DNA of 64,000 nt from Sedimentibacter sp. zth1 (GTDB lineage: Bacteria; Bacillota; Clostridia; Tissierellales; Sedimentibacteraceae), in the NCBI RefSeq assembly GCF_017352195.1, contig NZ_CP071445.1, positions 682,001-746,000 on the forward strand, in the 5' to 3' direction. The notes beneath the pieces were generated by a model that saw nothing but the letters and a program-made list of their open reading frames with translations, was not told the origin of the DNA and ran no database searches. Positions 18,707 to 27,016 of this stretch are shown here, piece after piece (the stretch's first letter is position 1; each line of letters starts with the position of its first letter). Made by a program: the position numbers and the translations under genes.

Positions 18707-19165
18707 ATGATAGAGATAAAGAAAGCAATGATAGAAGATGCACAAATAATTACGGACATAAAAACCAGAGCTTTCAATAAAGAGATTAATACATATTTAG
18801 GCAGAAATGGAGGACCTCCAGGATACGATAAAGTTGAATCCGAGATATATATTATAAAAAATATGATTGCTTATAAAATTGAATTAAATAACCAAATCAT
18901 TGGTGGTTTCTTTCTTATACCATTAAGTAATAACAAGATGAGGTTTGAGGATTTTGTAATTGAACCAATATTTCAAGGCAATGGTTATGGCTTGAAGGTA
19001 ATGCAATTAGTGGAAGAGGCATATCCAGATATTTACGAATGGCAACTTTCAACACCAGTATTCAGTATTGGAAATCAACATTTGTATACTAAATTTGGGT
19101 ACATTGAATGCTCGAGAAACGAACATGAAATAGAATATAAAAAACAAATTAAAGCAATTAATTAA
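18707..19165 (+). CDS. GNAT-family N-acetyltransferase
   Basis: A 152-residue acetyltransferase. It has the GNAT strand FEDFVIEPIFQGNGYGLKVM with the Q-G-N-G-Y-G acetyl-CoA loop near residue 95, and the terminal LYTKFGYIE motif. ATG 18707 follows AAGGGGGAT. It is a separate transcription unit ending in the strong hairpin at 19187-19230. Substrate unknown. Confidence 0.8.
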   Translation: MIEIKKAMIEDAQIITDIKTRAFNKEINTYLGRNGGPPGYDKVESEIYIIKNMIAYKIELNNQIIGGFFLIPLSNNKMRFEDFVIEPIFQGNGYGLKVMQLVEEAYPDIYEWQLSTPVFSIGNQHLYTKFGYIECSRNEHEIEYKKQIKAIN

Positions 19166-19186
19166 ACTTAATCTACACAATATTCT

Positions 19187-19230
19187 AAAAAAATTTAAGA
19201 GAAGTCAAAATATTTCTCTTAAATTTTTTT
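19187..19230. terminator. Bidirectional terminator between GNAT gene and lexA
   Basis: Perfect 17-bp stem: AAAAAAATTTAAGAGAA (19187-19203) pairs with TTCTCTTAAATTTTTTT (19214-19230). A and T runs on both sides allow termination of both converging units. Confidence 0.85.
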
Positions 19231-19273
19231 ATATTTTCAATATTATTATATCAATTAAGCATATATCATAATT

Positions 19274-19900
19274 CTAATATTTTCTAATTACACCTTTCAC
19301 AACACCTAATATATATGGGTCTTTTACTATAATAGGGGACATTGTGCTATTTTGAGGTTGCAATCTAATATAATCTTTCTCTCTATAAAAAGTTTTTACT
19401 GTCGCTGAGTCATCAATCAATGCAACAACAATATCTCCGTTTTCTGCAGTATTTTGTTTGTTTACTATAATATAATCACCATTCATTATACCGACTTCTA
19501 TCATACTTTCACCTTTAACCTTTAAAATGTATGATTCTTCTGAATTGCCAATCAAATCTATTGGAACAGGCATTAAATCTTCTACATTTTCTACAGCAAG
19601 GATAGGGCTACCAGCAGCAACATTACCTAGAACAGGTAGATGAGTTACTTCCTTTTTTTGAAACTCAGTATATGGATTTTCAACATCAACCAACTCAATC
19701 GCTCTCATTTTATTATTACCCTTAATAATATATCCTTTCTTCTCAAGAGTATTTAAGTGCGCGTGTACAGAAGAGGTAGAGCTTAATCCTGTAGCTTTAC
19801 ACATTTCACGTACAGAAGGTGGGTATCCTTTTTCAGTAAGTTCTTGCTTTATGTATGTCAATATTTTTATTTGAATTTCACTTAAATCGTCGTAAGCCAT
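19274..19900 (-). CDS. lexA: LexA SOS repressor
   Basis: A 208-residue self-cleaving repressor. The N-terminal winged helix includes SSTSSVHAHLNTLEKKGYI. The cleavage site is Ala96-Gly97 (VAAGSP); the catalytic dyad is Ser132 (GESM) and Lys169 (TVKTF). RecA filaments encoded by recA at 25-26 kb stimulate cleavage. The promoter carries LexA-like boxes, so it should be autoregulated. It is divergent from the yneA-like gene, as in Bacillus. Confidence 0.97.
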   Translation of the reverse strand: MAYDDLSEIQIKILTYIKQELTEKGYPPSVREMCKATGLSSTSSVHAHLNTLEKKGYIIKGNNKMRAIELVDVENPYTEFQKKEVTHLPVLGNVAAGSPILAVENVEDLMPVPIDLIGNSEESYILKVKGESMIEVGIMNGDYIIVNKQNTAENGDIVVALIDDSATVKTFYREKDYIRLQPQNSTMSPIIVKDPYILGVVKGVIRKY

Positions 19901-19924
19901 TTCATACCTCCAAATGTTTTTATA

Positions 19925-19953
19925 ATTATATCATAATATTTTTAAAAAATCAA
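19925..19953 (-). promoter_or_regulatory. lexA promoter
   Basis: On the minus strand: TTGATT (19948-19953), 17-bp spacer, TATAAT (19925-19930) with an extended TG. The -35 element overlaps the LexA-like palindrome at 19951-19964. Confidence 0.75.
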
Positions 19954-19964
19954 ACATTTGTTTG
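19951..19964. promoter_or_regulatory. LexA-like box over the lexA -35 region
   Basis: Palindrome CAAACATTTGTTTG, a relaxed form of the Gram-positive GAAC-N4-GTTC box. Position over the -35 fits autorepression. Confidence 0.6.
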
Positions 19965-19973
19965 CAATAAATA

Positions 19974-19985
19974 AAACAAATGTTT
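19974..19985. promoter_or_regulatory. LexA-like box, intermediate
   Basis: AAAC-AAAT-GTTT, same spacing as the neighbouring boxes but with A/T outer bases. It sits between the lexA and yneA-like promoters. Confidence 0.5.
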
Positions 19986-20005
19986 GGATAAATTTCAAAA
20001 AAGCA

Positions 20006-20034
20006 TTGACAAAGAACGTTTGTTCTGATAATAT
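20006..20034 (+). promoter_or_regulatory. Promoter of yneA-like gene with SOS box in the spacer
   Basis: TTGACA (20006-20011), 17-bp spacer, TAATAT (20029-20034). The spacer contains the canonical LexA box GAAC-GTTT-GTTC at 20014-20025, so bound LexA should block RNA polymerase directly. Confidence 0.8.
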
Positions 20035-20078
20035 ATATTTAATGAACCAAACAAATATTCGATTATAGGAGAAATAAC

Positions 20079-20384
20079 ATGATTATTTTAAATAAATATA
20101 GAGTAACAAATATGAATAGATTTAAAGCATTTATATTTACATCAGTATTAATAATTAGTTTTATTATTTTTTTATTACTATCATCTTTAACTAAAGCATA
20201 TTCTACTAACAACATTATTTATGATACTGTTTATGTAGAGAAGGGCGATACAATATGGCAAATTGCTTCCAAATATAATTGTAAATTAAGTATGGATGAG
20301 TTTATTTATAATATAAGAGAAGCTAATAATTTATCTGATTGTACGATTTATCCTGGACAAGAACTATTGATACCCATCGACTAG
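20079..20384 (+). CDS. yneA: YneA-like SOS cell division inhibitor (LysM protein)
   Basis: A 101-residue membrane-anchored protein. One N-terminal transmembrane segment (about residues 17-37) precedes a single LysM peptidoglycan-binding domain (VYVEKGDTIWQIASKYN to YPGQELLIP). This architecture, the divergent position beside lexA and the SOS box in the promoter match Bacillus YneA, which delays septation during DNA damage. ATG 20079 has a TAGGAGAAA site; an internal ATG at 20112 is weaker. Sequence similarity outside LysM is low in this family, so the assignment rests largely on context. Confidence 0.8.
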   Translation: MIILNKYRVTNMNRFKAFIFTSVLIISFIIFLLLSSLTKAYSTNNIIYDTVYVEKGDTIWQIASKYNCKLSMDEFIYNIREANNLSDCTIYPGQELLIPID

Positions 20385-20470
20385 AGATTAGGTTCAAAAT
20401 ATTTGATTTAGTTTACCTAATATATATTATGTATACCTACTGACTAATTTATCGATTTTTTACATATATT

Positions 20471-20508
20471 AAAAGGTAAAAGCATTTTTAAATTTGCTTT
20501 TACCTTTT
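20471..20508. terminator. Bidirectional terminator between yneA-like and recombinase genes
   Basis: Fourteen-base arms AAAAGGTAAAAGCA (20471-20484) and TGCTTTTACCTTTT (20495-20508), with A/T runs on both sides; it serves two convergent genes. Confidence 0.8.
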
Positions 20509-20547
20509 CCCCTTTAAAATATAAATTACATGCCTATTTTTAACCTC

Positions 20548-21591
20548 TTAATTTTTATCATCTTCAGATATGTTATAATTGTCTTTTGCTATAACTTTCT
20601 TTTCTTTTTCATTTTTATTTTTGGAAGTAGTAAATGTACTAAGTGGATTGCTTTTTATAGCATCCTTTAATCTTTTATTGTTAATGTGTGTATATATTTG
20701 TGTAGTTGCAACACTTTCATGTCCTAATATATCTTGTAATGCAACTATATCTACATTACCGTATTGATACATTAATGTGGCTGCTGTATGTCTTAGTTTA
20801 TGGGGTGAATAGTGTTTGTTTGCAAGACCTGCAGCGTCTAGGTACTTATCTACTAAATGTTGAATAGCTCTTTGAGAAATTCTAGTTCTTCTATTGCTTA
20901 AAAACATAGCATCTTCATTGCCAACTATAGCTACAGGTCGAACTTTTAGATATTCTTCTATAGAATATTTACAGGAATCGTTTAGATATATAGTCCTTTC
21001 TTTGTTTCCTTTACCTATAACGGTTAGAATTTCTTCTTTATAATTTGATATGTTAATACTTACAATCTCTGATAAACGAACCCCACAGTTCAAAAAAATC
21101 ATTATAATTGCAAAGTTTCTTTCCTTGTTTTGACCATCAATTGAATCTAGCAAAGCTTTTGATTCTTCTAATGACAAATATATTGGTAATCTTTTGTTAC
21201 CTTTAGGAGTTTCTAATCTTTCGGCAGGATTATCATCAACAATATTGACTATATTGTATAAATACCTATAAAATGATTTCAAACATGCAACTTTTCTTGC
21301 TTTTGTTCTGTTTGTATTGTTACGTTCTTTATCTATAAACGAAATAAAAGCATGTAAATCTAAAAGAGTAACCTTTTTTATATAAGTAATATCTATTTTA
21401 AAGTAATCTATTTCTTCAAAATCAGTATTTTTAGATACAAGTCTAAATCTTAAACATAAAAACTTATGAAAAGTTTTTAAATCTAAAAAGTACTCGTGAA
21501 CAGTTCTTGAAGATCTTCCTTTAATTGAAATTAAGTATTCAAGAAAATCAGACATAGGGGAGGGTGCTAACTCATTATAATCGTATTCCAT
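20548..21591 (-). CDS. Tyrosine recombinase (XerC/XerD-like)
   Basis: A 347-residue integrase-family recombinase. The N-terminal SAM-like DNA-binding domain (about residues 10-110) is followed by the catalytic domain with Arg in CGVRLSEI, Lys in the GKGNKERTI hairpin, HKLRH, HES in LGHESVATT, and nucleophile Tyr in QIYTH. It is slightly longer than classic XerC/XerD, with a charged C-terminal tail of about 25 residues. ATG 21591 follows GGAGG; an upstream TTG overlaps that site. Xer proteins resolve chromosome dimers at dif, and two dif-like palindromes occur in this window. Which Xer paralogue this is cannot be decided here. Confidence 0.88.
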   Translation of the reverse strand: MEYDYNELAPSPMSDFLEYLISIKGRSSRTVHEYFLDLKTFHKFLCLRFRLVSKNTDFEEIDYFKIDITYIKKVTLLDLHAFISFIDKERNNTNRTKARKVACLKSFYRYLYNIVNIVDDNPAERLETPKGNKRLPIYLSLEESKALLDSIDGQNKERNFAIIMIFLNCGVRLSEIVSINISNYKEEILTVIGKGNKERTIYLNDSCKYSIEEYLKVRPVAIVGNEDAMFLSNRRTRISQRAIQHLVDKYLDAAGLANKHYSPHKLRHTAATLMYQYGNVDIVALQDILGHESVATTQIYTHINNKRLKDAIKSNPLSTFTTSKNKNEKEKKVIAKDNYNISEDDKN

Positions 21592-21848
21592 AAAAACCTC
21601 CAAAATTTATTTTAACTAAAAACATTGTTAAAAATTGTCTCAATATATTTACTAATTTAATTATAACAGTTAAATTTATTAAATCAATACAAAAATAGCT
21701 ATAAAAACATATGAATTGTGCGAAATTCATTATATTGGCTATAAATCGATTTTAAAAAGTTTTATATATGAAAGAGTATCATAAGTCATTGAATTCAATT
21801 TTAGTAGCTTAAAATCGATATTACAGCCTTGAAATTTAGAAATTTACC

Positions 21849-21888
21849 TATACTTTGTCGCAAAATTATTATTTTGCGACAAAGTATA
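21849..21888 (+). terminator. Perfect 18-bp hairpin, terminator-like on the + strand
   Basis: Arms TATACTTTGTCGCAAAAT and its exact complement around a 4-base loop TATT, followed on the + strand by TTTTT. No annotated + strand gene reads into it, so it may end an unannotated RNA. Confidence 0.5.
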
Positions 21889-21898
21889 TTTTTAAAAA

Positions 21899-21936
21899 AA
21901 TATTCTGAAAAATAGCATATAAATTTCAGAATATTC
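21899..21936 (-). terminator. purB terminator
   Basis: On the minus strand AATATTCTGAAA pairs with TTTCAGAATATT, followed by a T run, shortly after the purB stop. Confidence 0.8.
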
Positions 21937-21949
21937 CTAAATCTAAATA

Positions 21950-23383
21950 TTAAACATTTAATTCAACATTAATTCCAAGCATATTTTTATTTTCTTCTAA
22001 TAATGGTTTTATTATATCATAATAAAAATCTGTAACTTGTTCAGGTGCGCGACCAACAAATTTTTTTGGATTTATAACATTATTTATTTCTTCTACAGAT
22101 AAACTTATAATATTACTATTTGCCATTCTTTCAATTAAATCATTTTGCTTTCCGAACTTTTTAACTTGTTCACCAGATAACATTGACAATTCTCTAATTT
22201 CTTCGTGTAATTCTTGTCTGTTTCCGCCTTTTTTAACACATTCCATAATTACATTTTCTGTTGCCATAAATGGAAGCTCTTCAAGTACATGTTTTTCAAT
22301 AACTTTTTCATTTACAACCATACCATTAAATATGTTAATAGCAATTCCTAAAATTGCATCACAAGCTAAAAATCCTTGAGGTATGCTTAATCTTCTATTT
22401 GCTGAATCGTCTAAAGTTCTTTCTAACCATTGAACCGATGCTGTATTTGCCATATTTGAAGTATTAGAAATTATAAATCTTGCTAATGAAGCTATCCTTT
22501 CACTTCTCATTGGATTTCTTTTATATGCCATAGCAGATGAACCTATCTGGCTTTTTTCAAACGGCTCCTCTATTTCTTTTAAGCTTTGTAAAATTCTTAT
22601 ATCATTTGTAGCCTTGTGCAAACTTTGAGCTATTCCACTAAGCATATTTGCTACTATTGAATCTAGTTTTCTTGAATATGTTTGACCTGTTAAATAAAAA
22701 GATTCTTCAAAGCCCAATTTTTTAGCTACTATTTTATCAAGCTTCTTAACTTTTTCACTGTCATTATCAAACAAGTTCATATAGCTTGCTTGTGTTCCCG
22801 TAGTTCCTTTTGTTCCTCTAAGTTTTATATTGCTTAAACAAAATTCTAATTGTTCATAGTCCATATATAAATCTTGTAACCAAAGACTTGCTCTTTTTCC
22901 TACAGTAGTTAATTGAGCTGGTTGAAAATGTGTAAAACCTAATGTTGGTATATCTTTATATTTCAAGCAAAATTCTGATAATACATTGATTAGATTAATT
23001 AACTTTTTCTTTGTAAGTATTAATGCTTCTCTCATTATTATTACATCTGTATTATCTCCAACAAAACAACTTGTAGCTCCTAGATGTATAATTGGCATTG
23101 CTTTAGGACAAATTGTTCCAAATGCATGTACATGCGCCATTACATCATGTCTAAACTCTTTCTCTTTTTTTGCAGCTAACTCATAATCGATATTATCTAT
23201 ATTAGATTTCATTTCGTTTATTTGTTCATCTGTTATATTTAATCCAAGCTCCTTTTCACTCTCTGCTAAAGCAATCCATAGTTTTCTCCAAGTAGTAAAT
23301 TTCTTATTATCTGAAAACAAATAGCTCATTTCTTTGCTTGCATAACGAGTATTTAGTGGGCTTTCGTATAAATCTCTATTCAT
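21950..23383 (-). CDS. purB: Adenylosuccinate lyase
   Basis: A 477-residue enzyme of the fumarase/aspartase superfamily, catalysing two steps of purine synthesis (SAICAR to AICAR plus fumarate, and adenylosuccinate to AMP plus fumarate). The superfamily signature GSSAMAYKRNPMRSE is near residue 285 with the catalytic Ser loop, and HVHAFG and TSCFVGDNTD segments are in the N-terminal part. Length fits the longer clade. ATG 23383 is preferred: GGAG lies nine bases upstream, while the earlier ATG touches that site. It stands alone, away from other pur genes. Confidence 0.95.
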   Translation of the reverse strand: MNRDLYESPLNTRYASKEMSYLFSDNKKFTTWRKLWIALAESEKELGLNITDEQINEMKSNIDNIDYELAAKKEKEFRHDVMAHVHAFGTICPKAMPIIHLGATSCFVGDNTDVIIMREALILTKKKLINLINVLSEFCLKYKDIPTLGFTHFQPAQLTTVGKRASLWLQDLYMDYEQLEFCLSNIKLRGTKGTTGTQASYMNLFDNDSEKVKKLDKIVAKKLGFEESFYLTGQTYSRKLDSIVANMLSGIAQSLHKATNDIRILQSLKEIEEPFEKSQIGSSAMAYKRNPMRSERIASLARFIISNTSNMANTASVQWLERTLDDSANRRLSIPQGFLACDAILGIAINIFNGMVVNEKVIEKHVLEELPFMATENVIMECVKKGGNRQELHEEIRELSMLSGEQVKKFGKQNDLIERMANSNIISLSVEEINNVINPKKFVGRAPEQVTDFYYDIIKPLLEENKNMLGINVELNV

Positions 23384-23429
23384 CAACTTCATCTCCAATT
23401 TATTAATTTGTAGAAATATTTATAATGCT

Positions 23430-23458
23430 AATATATAATATTTATGTTTAAATGTAAA
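23430..23458 (-). promoter_or_regulatory. purB promoter
   Basis: Minus strand TTTACA (23453-23458), 17-bp spacer, TATATT (23430-23435), 47 bp upstream of the chosen start. No purine riboswitch fold was seen. Confidence 0.55.
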
Positions 23459-23500
23459 GAAATAAATATGACTAATTTACAACTTCATATATCAAATAAA

Positions 23501-23528
23501 AAGAAGTAAACATTTTGGTTTACTTCTT
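23501..23528 (-). terminator. rny terminator
   Basis: Arms AAGAAGTAAAC and GTTTACTTCTT with a 6-base loop, followed on the minus strand by TTTATTT, 13 bp after the rny stop. Confidence 0.8.
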
Positions 23529-23540
23529 AAATTATCTAGT

Positions 23541-25079
23541 TTATTTTGCGTACTCAGTAGCTCTAGTTTCTCTTATAACATTAACTTTAATTTGACCAGG
23601 ATATTCTAATTCATCTTCTATTCTCTTAACAATATCTTTAGCAACTAGTATTATTGAATTATCATTTACTACTTCAGGTTTTACCATTATTCTTATTTCT
23701 CTACCCGCTTGGATAGCAAAAGATTTTTCAACACCATCAAATGAGTTTGATATTTCTTCTAATTTTTCTAATCTCTTAATATATGTTTCAAGTGTTTCTC
23801 TTCTTGCACCAGGTCTTGCTGCTGAAATTGCATCTGCTGCCTGTACCAATACAGCTTCTACTGTTTGTGGCTCAACATCACCATGATGAGCACCTATTGC
23901 GTTACAAATTGCTTTGTTCTCTTTGTACTTCCTAGCTAAATCCTCTCCAATAACTACATGAGGGCCTTCTACTTCATGATCTATTGCTTTACCTATATCA
24001 TGTAACAAACCAGCTCTTTTAGCCAATTTTATATCCGCGCCTAATTCAGCTGCCATTATTCCAGCTAAATGAGCAACTTCTATAGAATGTTTTAAAACAT
24101 TTTGACCATAGCTTGTTCTAAATCTTAGTCTACCTAATAATTTTATAAGTTCAGGACGTAATCCGTGTATGCCAGTATCAAATGCCGCTTGTTCACCGTC
24201 TTCTTTAATTTTTTGATCGATTTCTTTTTTAGCTTTCTCAACCATTTCTTCAATTCTTGCTGGATGTATTCTTCCATCTGAAATTAATTTTTCTAATGCA
24301 ATTCTTGCAACTTCACGTCTCATAGGATCAAATCCAGATATAACTACAGCTTCTGGAGTATCATCAATAATTAAATCAATTCCAGTAAGCGTTTCTAATG
24401 CTCGAATATTTCTTCCTTCTCTACCTATGATTCTGCCTTTCATTTCATCGTTAGGTAAATCAACTACAGAAACAGTTGTTTCTGCTACATGGTCAGCTGA
24501 GCATTTTTGTACCGCATAAGTAATAATTTCTCTTGCTTTTCTATCAGCGTTTTCTTTTGCGTCTCTTTCAATTTCTTTTACCATTAATGCAGCTTCTTTT
24601 TCTGCTTGTCTTTTAATGTTTTCAATTAACATAGCCTTCGCTTCTTCTGATGTCAAACCAGAAATTCTTTGTAGTTCTTCGTTTTGCCTATCATGTAAAG
24701 CTGCCAATCTGGCTTGTTTTAATTCTAAATCTTTAATTTTTCTTTGTAAGCTGTCTTCTTTTCTCTCTATACTTAAACTTTTTGAATCAAGTATTTCTTC
24801 TTTTTTAAATAATCTTTTCTCAGTTCTCTGAAGTTCAGCTCTTCTTTCTTTTGTTTCTCTTTCAAGTTCATTTCTTAGCTTGTGTGACTCGTCTCTTGCT
24901 TCTAATAATATTTCTTTTTTCTTTGTCTCCGCTTCTTTTACGGAATTTTCCATTATCCTTTTCGCTTCTAATTCAGCACTACCTATTTTTTTCTCAGCTA
25001 TATTTTTACGTACAAGTATACCTATGTAAATACCCGCACCAATACCGATAATGCCTACTAGTATTTCAATGTATGGCAA
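23541..25079 (-). CDS. rny: Ribonuclease Y
   Basis: A 512-residue membrane-anchored endoribonuclease that starts mRNA decay in Firmicutes. Order: N-terminal transmembrane helix (residues 3-24), a long coiled coil (about 30-200), KH domain ([15 protein letters not shown] near 215), and HD domain with [14 protein letters not shown] near 355. The start is TTG at 25079, with GGAGG seven bases upstream and no better ATG. It lies between recA and purB; pnp, another RNA-decay enzyme, is also in this window. Confidence 0.96.
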   Translation of the reverse strand: MPYIEILVGIIGIGAGIYIGILVRKNIAEKKIGSAELEAKRIMENSVKEAETKKKEILLEARDESHKLRNELERETKERRAELQRTEKRLFKKEEILDSKSLSIERKEDSLQRKIKDLELKQARLAALHDRQNEELQRISGLTSEEAKAMLIENIKRQAEKEAALMVKEIERDAKENADRKAREIITYAVQKCSADHVAETTVSVVDLPNDEMKGRIIGREGRNIRALETLTGIDLIIDDTPEAVVISGFDPMRREVARIALEKLISDGRIHPARIEEMVEKAKKEIDQKIKEDGEQAAFDTGIHGLRPELIKLLGRLRFRTSYGQNVLKHSIEVAHLAGIMAAELGADIKLAKRAGLLHDIGKAIDHEVEGPHVVIGEDLARKYKENKAICNAIGAHHGDVEPQTVEAVLVQAADAISAARPGARRETLETYIKRLEKLEEISNSFDGVEKSFAIQAGREIRIMVKPEVVNDNSIILVAKDIVKRIEDELEYPGQIKVNVIRETRATEYAK

Positions 25080-25252
25080 TTCAACACCTCCCTATTTATT
25101 TTTCAAGCTGCGTAATATATTTATAAATAAAATAATTTTATTATTTATCATTATATAAGCTTAACTCTATTTTATTATTTTTTCTTTAAAATGTCAAGAA
25201 ATGAATGATTTTTCTCTAATATTTATTTACATAATATTTTTTAAATAAACTA

Positions 25253-25287
25253 AAAGCCTTTGCGACTTCGTTTGTCATAAAGGCTTT
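25253..25287 (-). terminator. recA terminator
   Basis: AAAGCCTTT and AAAGGCTTT arms close a hairpin with an inner GAC/GTC pairing; the minus strand continues with TTTTAG. Confidence 0.65.
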
Positions 25288-25316
25288 ATATTTCGAAATT
25301 TCATTTAATCATACTG

Positions 25317-26348
25317 CTATTTTTTTTCTTTGCTATCTTCTTTTTTATCTACAGGCTTATCCTTTTGATTAAGATCATATTTTTCTCTAACTAATCCATC
25401 AATTTCATTAAGTAATTCTATATTACTCTCTAAATATTCTTTGGAATTTTCTCTGCCTTGTCCAATTCTTGTAGAACCATATGAATACCATGAACCTGCC
25501 TTATTTACAATATCAGACTCTACTGCCATATCTAGTATGCATCCTGATTTTGATATACCTTTTCCGTATATTATGTCAAATTCTGCTACTTTAAATGGAG
25601 GTGCTACTTTATTTTTAACAACCTTAACTCTAGTTCTATTTCCATAAATTTGGTCGCCTTTTTTTAAAGCTTCAATTCTTCTTACATCGAATCTAAGAGA
25701 TGCATAGAATTTAAGTGCACGTCCACCTGTTGTTGTTTCAGGGCTACCAAACATTACACCAACTTTTTCCCTTAACTGATTAATAAATATAGCAGTTGAA
25801 TTTGATTTATTAATTGCACCGGCAAGCTTTCTAAGCGCTTGAGACATAAGTCTTGCTTGTAATCCAATATGAGAATCTCCCATTTCACCTTCGATTTCTG
25901 CTTTAGGTACTAATGCTGCTACAGAGTCTACTACTATAACATCTACTGCACCACTTCTCACAAGAGCCTCAGCTATCTCTAAAGCCTGTTCTCCAGTATC
26001 TGGTTGAGAAACTATCAAATTTTCGATTTTAACACCTAAATTTTTAGCATACAATGGATCTAATGCATGCTCTGCATCTATAAATGCTGCAATTCCGCCC
26101 TTCTTTTGAGCTTCTGCTATAATATGCAATGCAACAGTAGTTTTACCTGATGATTCAGGACCAAATACTTCTACTATTCTTCCTTTTGGTACTCCACCAA
26201 CACCCGTAGCTATATCTAATGTTAGAGAACCAGTTGATATAGTTTCTATATTAAGTTTAGAGTTTTCTCCTAATCTCATTATTGAACCTTTACCAAACTG
26301 CTTTTCTATATTAGCTAAAGCAGCTTCTAGAGCTTTTTCTTTTTCCAT
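25317..26348 (-). CDS. recA: RecA recombinase
   Basis: A 343-residue strand-exchange ATPase and coprotease for LexA. Walker A is GPESSGKTT near residue 65, Walker [11 protein letters not shown], loop L2 region [15 protein letters not shown], and a lysine/aspartate-rich acidic tail. ATG 26348 has GGAG eight bases upstream; a GTG three codons earlier is unlikely. Its promoter carries a LexA box, so it belongs to the SOS regulon with lexA and the yneA-like gene. Confidence 0.98.
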   Translation of the reverse strand: MEKEKALEAALANIEKQFGKGSIMRLGENSKLNIETISTGSLTLDIATGVGGVPKGRIVEVFGPESSGKTTVALHIIAEAQKKGGIAAFIDAEHALDPLYAKNLGVKIENLIVSQPDTGEQALEIAEALVRSGAVDVIVVDSVAALVPKAEIEGEMGDSHIGLQARLMSQALRKLAGAINKSNSTAIFINQLREKVGVMFGSPETTTGGRALKFYASLRFDVRRIEALKKGDQIYGNRTRVKVVKNKVAPPFKVAEFDIIYGKGISKSGCILDMAVESDIVNKAGSWYSYGSTRIGQGRENSKEYLESNIELLNEIDGLVREKYDLNQKDKPVDKKEDSKEKK

Positions 26349-26365
26349 ATTTAACACTCCTTATC

Positions 26366-26377
26366 GAACAATCGTTT
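26366..26377. promoter_or_regulatory. LexA box of recA
   Basis: GAAC-AATC-GTTT (read on + strand), just downstream of the recA -10 element, so it overlaps the transcription start. One outer base differs from the GAAC-N4-GTTC consensus. Confidence 0.7.
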
Positions 26378-26382
26378 GATTA

Positions 26383-26411
26383 ATTATACATTCTATTTTT
26401 TAATTTGTCAA
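26383..26411 (-). promoter_or_regulatory. recA promoter
   Basis: Minus strand consensus TTGACA (26406-26411), 17-bp spacer, TATAAT (26383-26388): a perfect SigA promoter kept in check by the adjacent LexA box. Confidence 0.88.
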
Positions 26412-26464
26412 CATTAAACTATAAATAATTTATTAATTATTAAAATGCAAATATTTATTAAGTT

Positions 26465-27016
26465 TTATTGTAAAACTTTTTTGTTGTCAAGTATATATGT
26501 TGCAGCTGAAACTATTGTCAATACTATTGTTAACACAATAAGCGGTGTAATTAAAACACTAAGGAAAGTTAAAATTCCAGCAAAGTCACATAAAATTACT
26601 ATAACCAATGACATTTGAATAACTGTTTTTAATTTTCCCCACATATTAGCTGCAATTGTTATGCCTTTTGATGCTGCTAACATTCTAAAGCCTGAGATTA
26701 TAAACTCTCTAGCGACAATCAATATTACTATCCATGAAGCTATATAATCAATTTCGATAAAACATATTAATGCTGAACAAACAAGTAATTTATCTGCCAA
26801 TGGATCCATAAATTTACCAAAATCAGTTATTAAATTATTCTTTCTAGCAATTTGACCATCCAATCTATCTGTAATGGAAGCTCCAACAAATATTATAAGT
26901 GGTAGTAATCTAAAAAATGTTATATTTGTGTTATTACTTAATAATAGTATCAAAACAAAAAACGGAACTAAACACATTCTTAAAATTGTTAGTTTATTGG
27001 GTAAGTTCATCTTCAT
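26465..27016 (-). CDS. pgsA: CDP-diacylglycerol-glycerol-3-phosphate 3-phosphatidyltransferase
   Basis: A 183-residue integral membrane enzyme making phosphatidylglycerophosphate, the first committed step to phosphatidylglycerol. The CDP-alcohol phosphotransferase motif is complete in residues near 50-75: Asp-Gly, Ala-Arg (QIAR), then Gly and two Asp in DFGKFMDPLAD. About five or six membrane segments. It overlaps the end of rimO by 23 bp, with GGAG inside rimO, so translation is coupled. Confidence 0.94.
   Translation of the reverse strand: MKMNLPNKLTILRMCLVPFFVLILLLSNNTNITFFRLLPLIIFVGASITDRLDGQIARKNNLITDFGKFMDPLADKLLVCSALICFIEIDYIASWIVILIVAREFIISGFRMLAASKGITIAANMWGKLKTVIQMSLVIVILCDFAGILTFLSVLITPLIVLTIVLTIVSAATYILDNKKVLQ

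Larger units (their letters stand above)
21592..21949. other. 358-bp hairpin-rich gap between recombinase and purB
   Basis: No convincing reading frame. It holds an imperfect inverted repeat (21737-21754 with 21810-21828, sharing GGCT, ATCGATTTT), an 18-bp perfect hairpin (21849-21888) and the purB terminator (about 21899-21936). A weak rightward promoter (TTGTGC, 18-bp spacer, TATAAA ending near 21745) could make a small RNA ending at the 18-bp hairpin. Confidence 0.4.
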
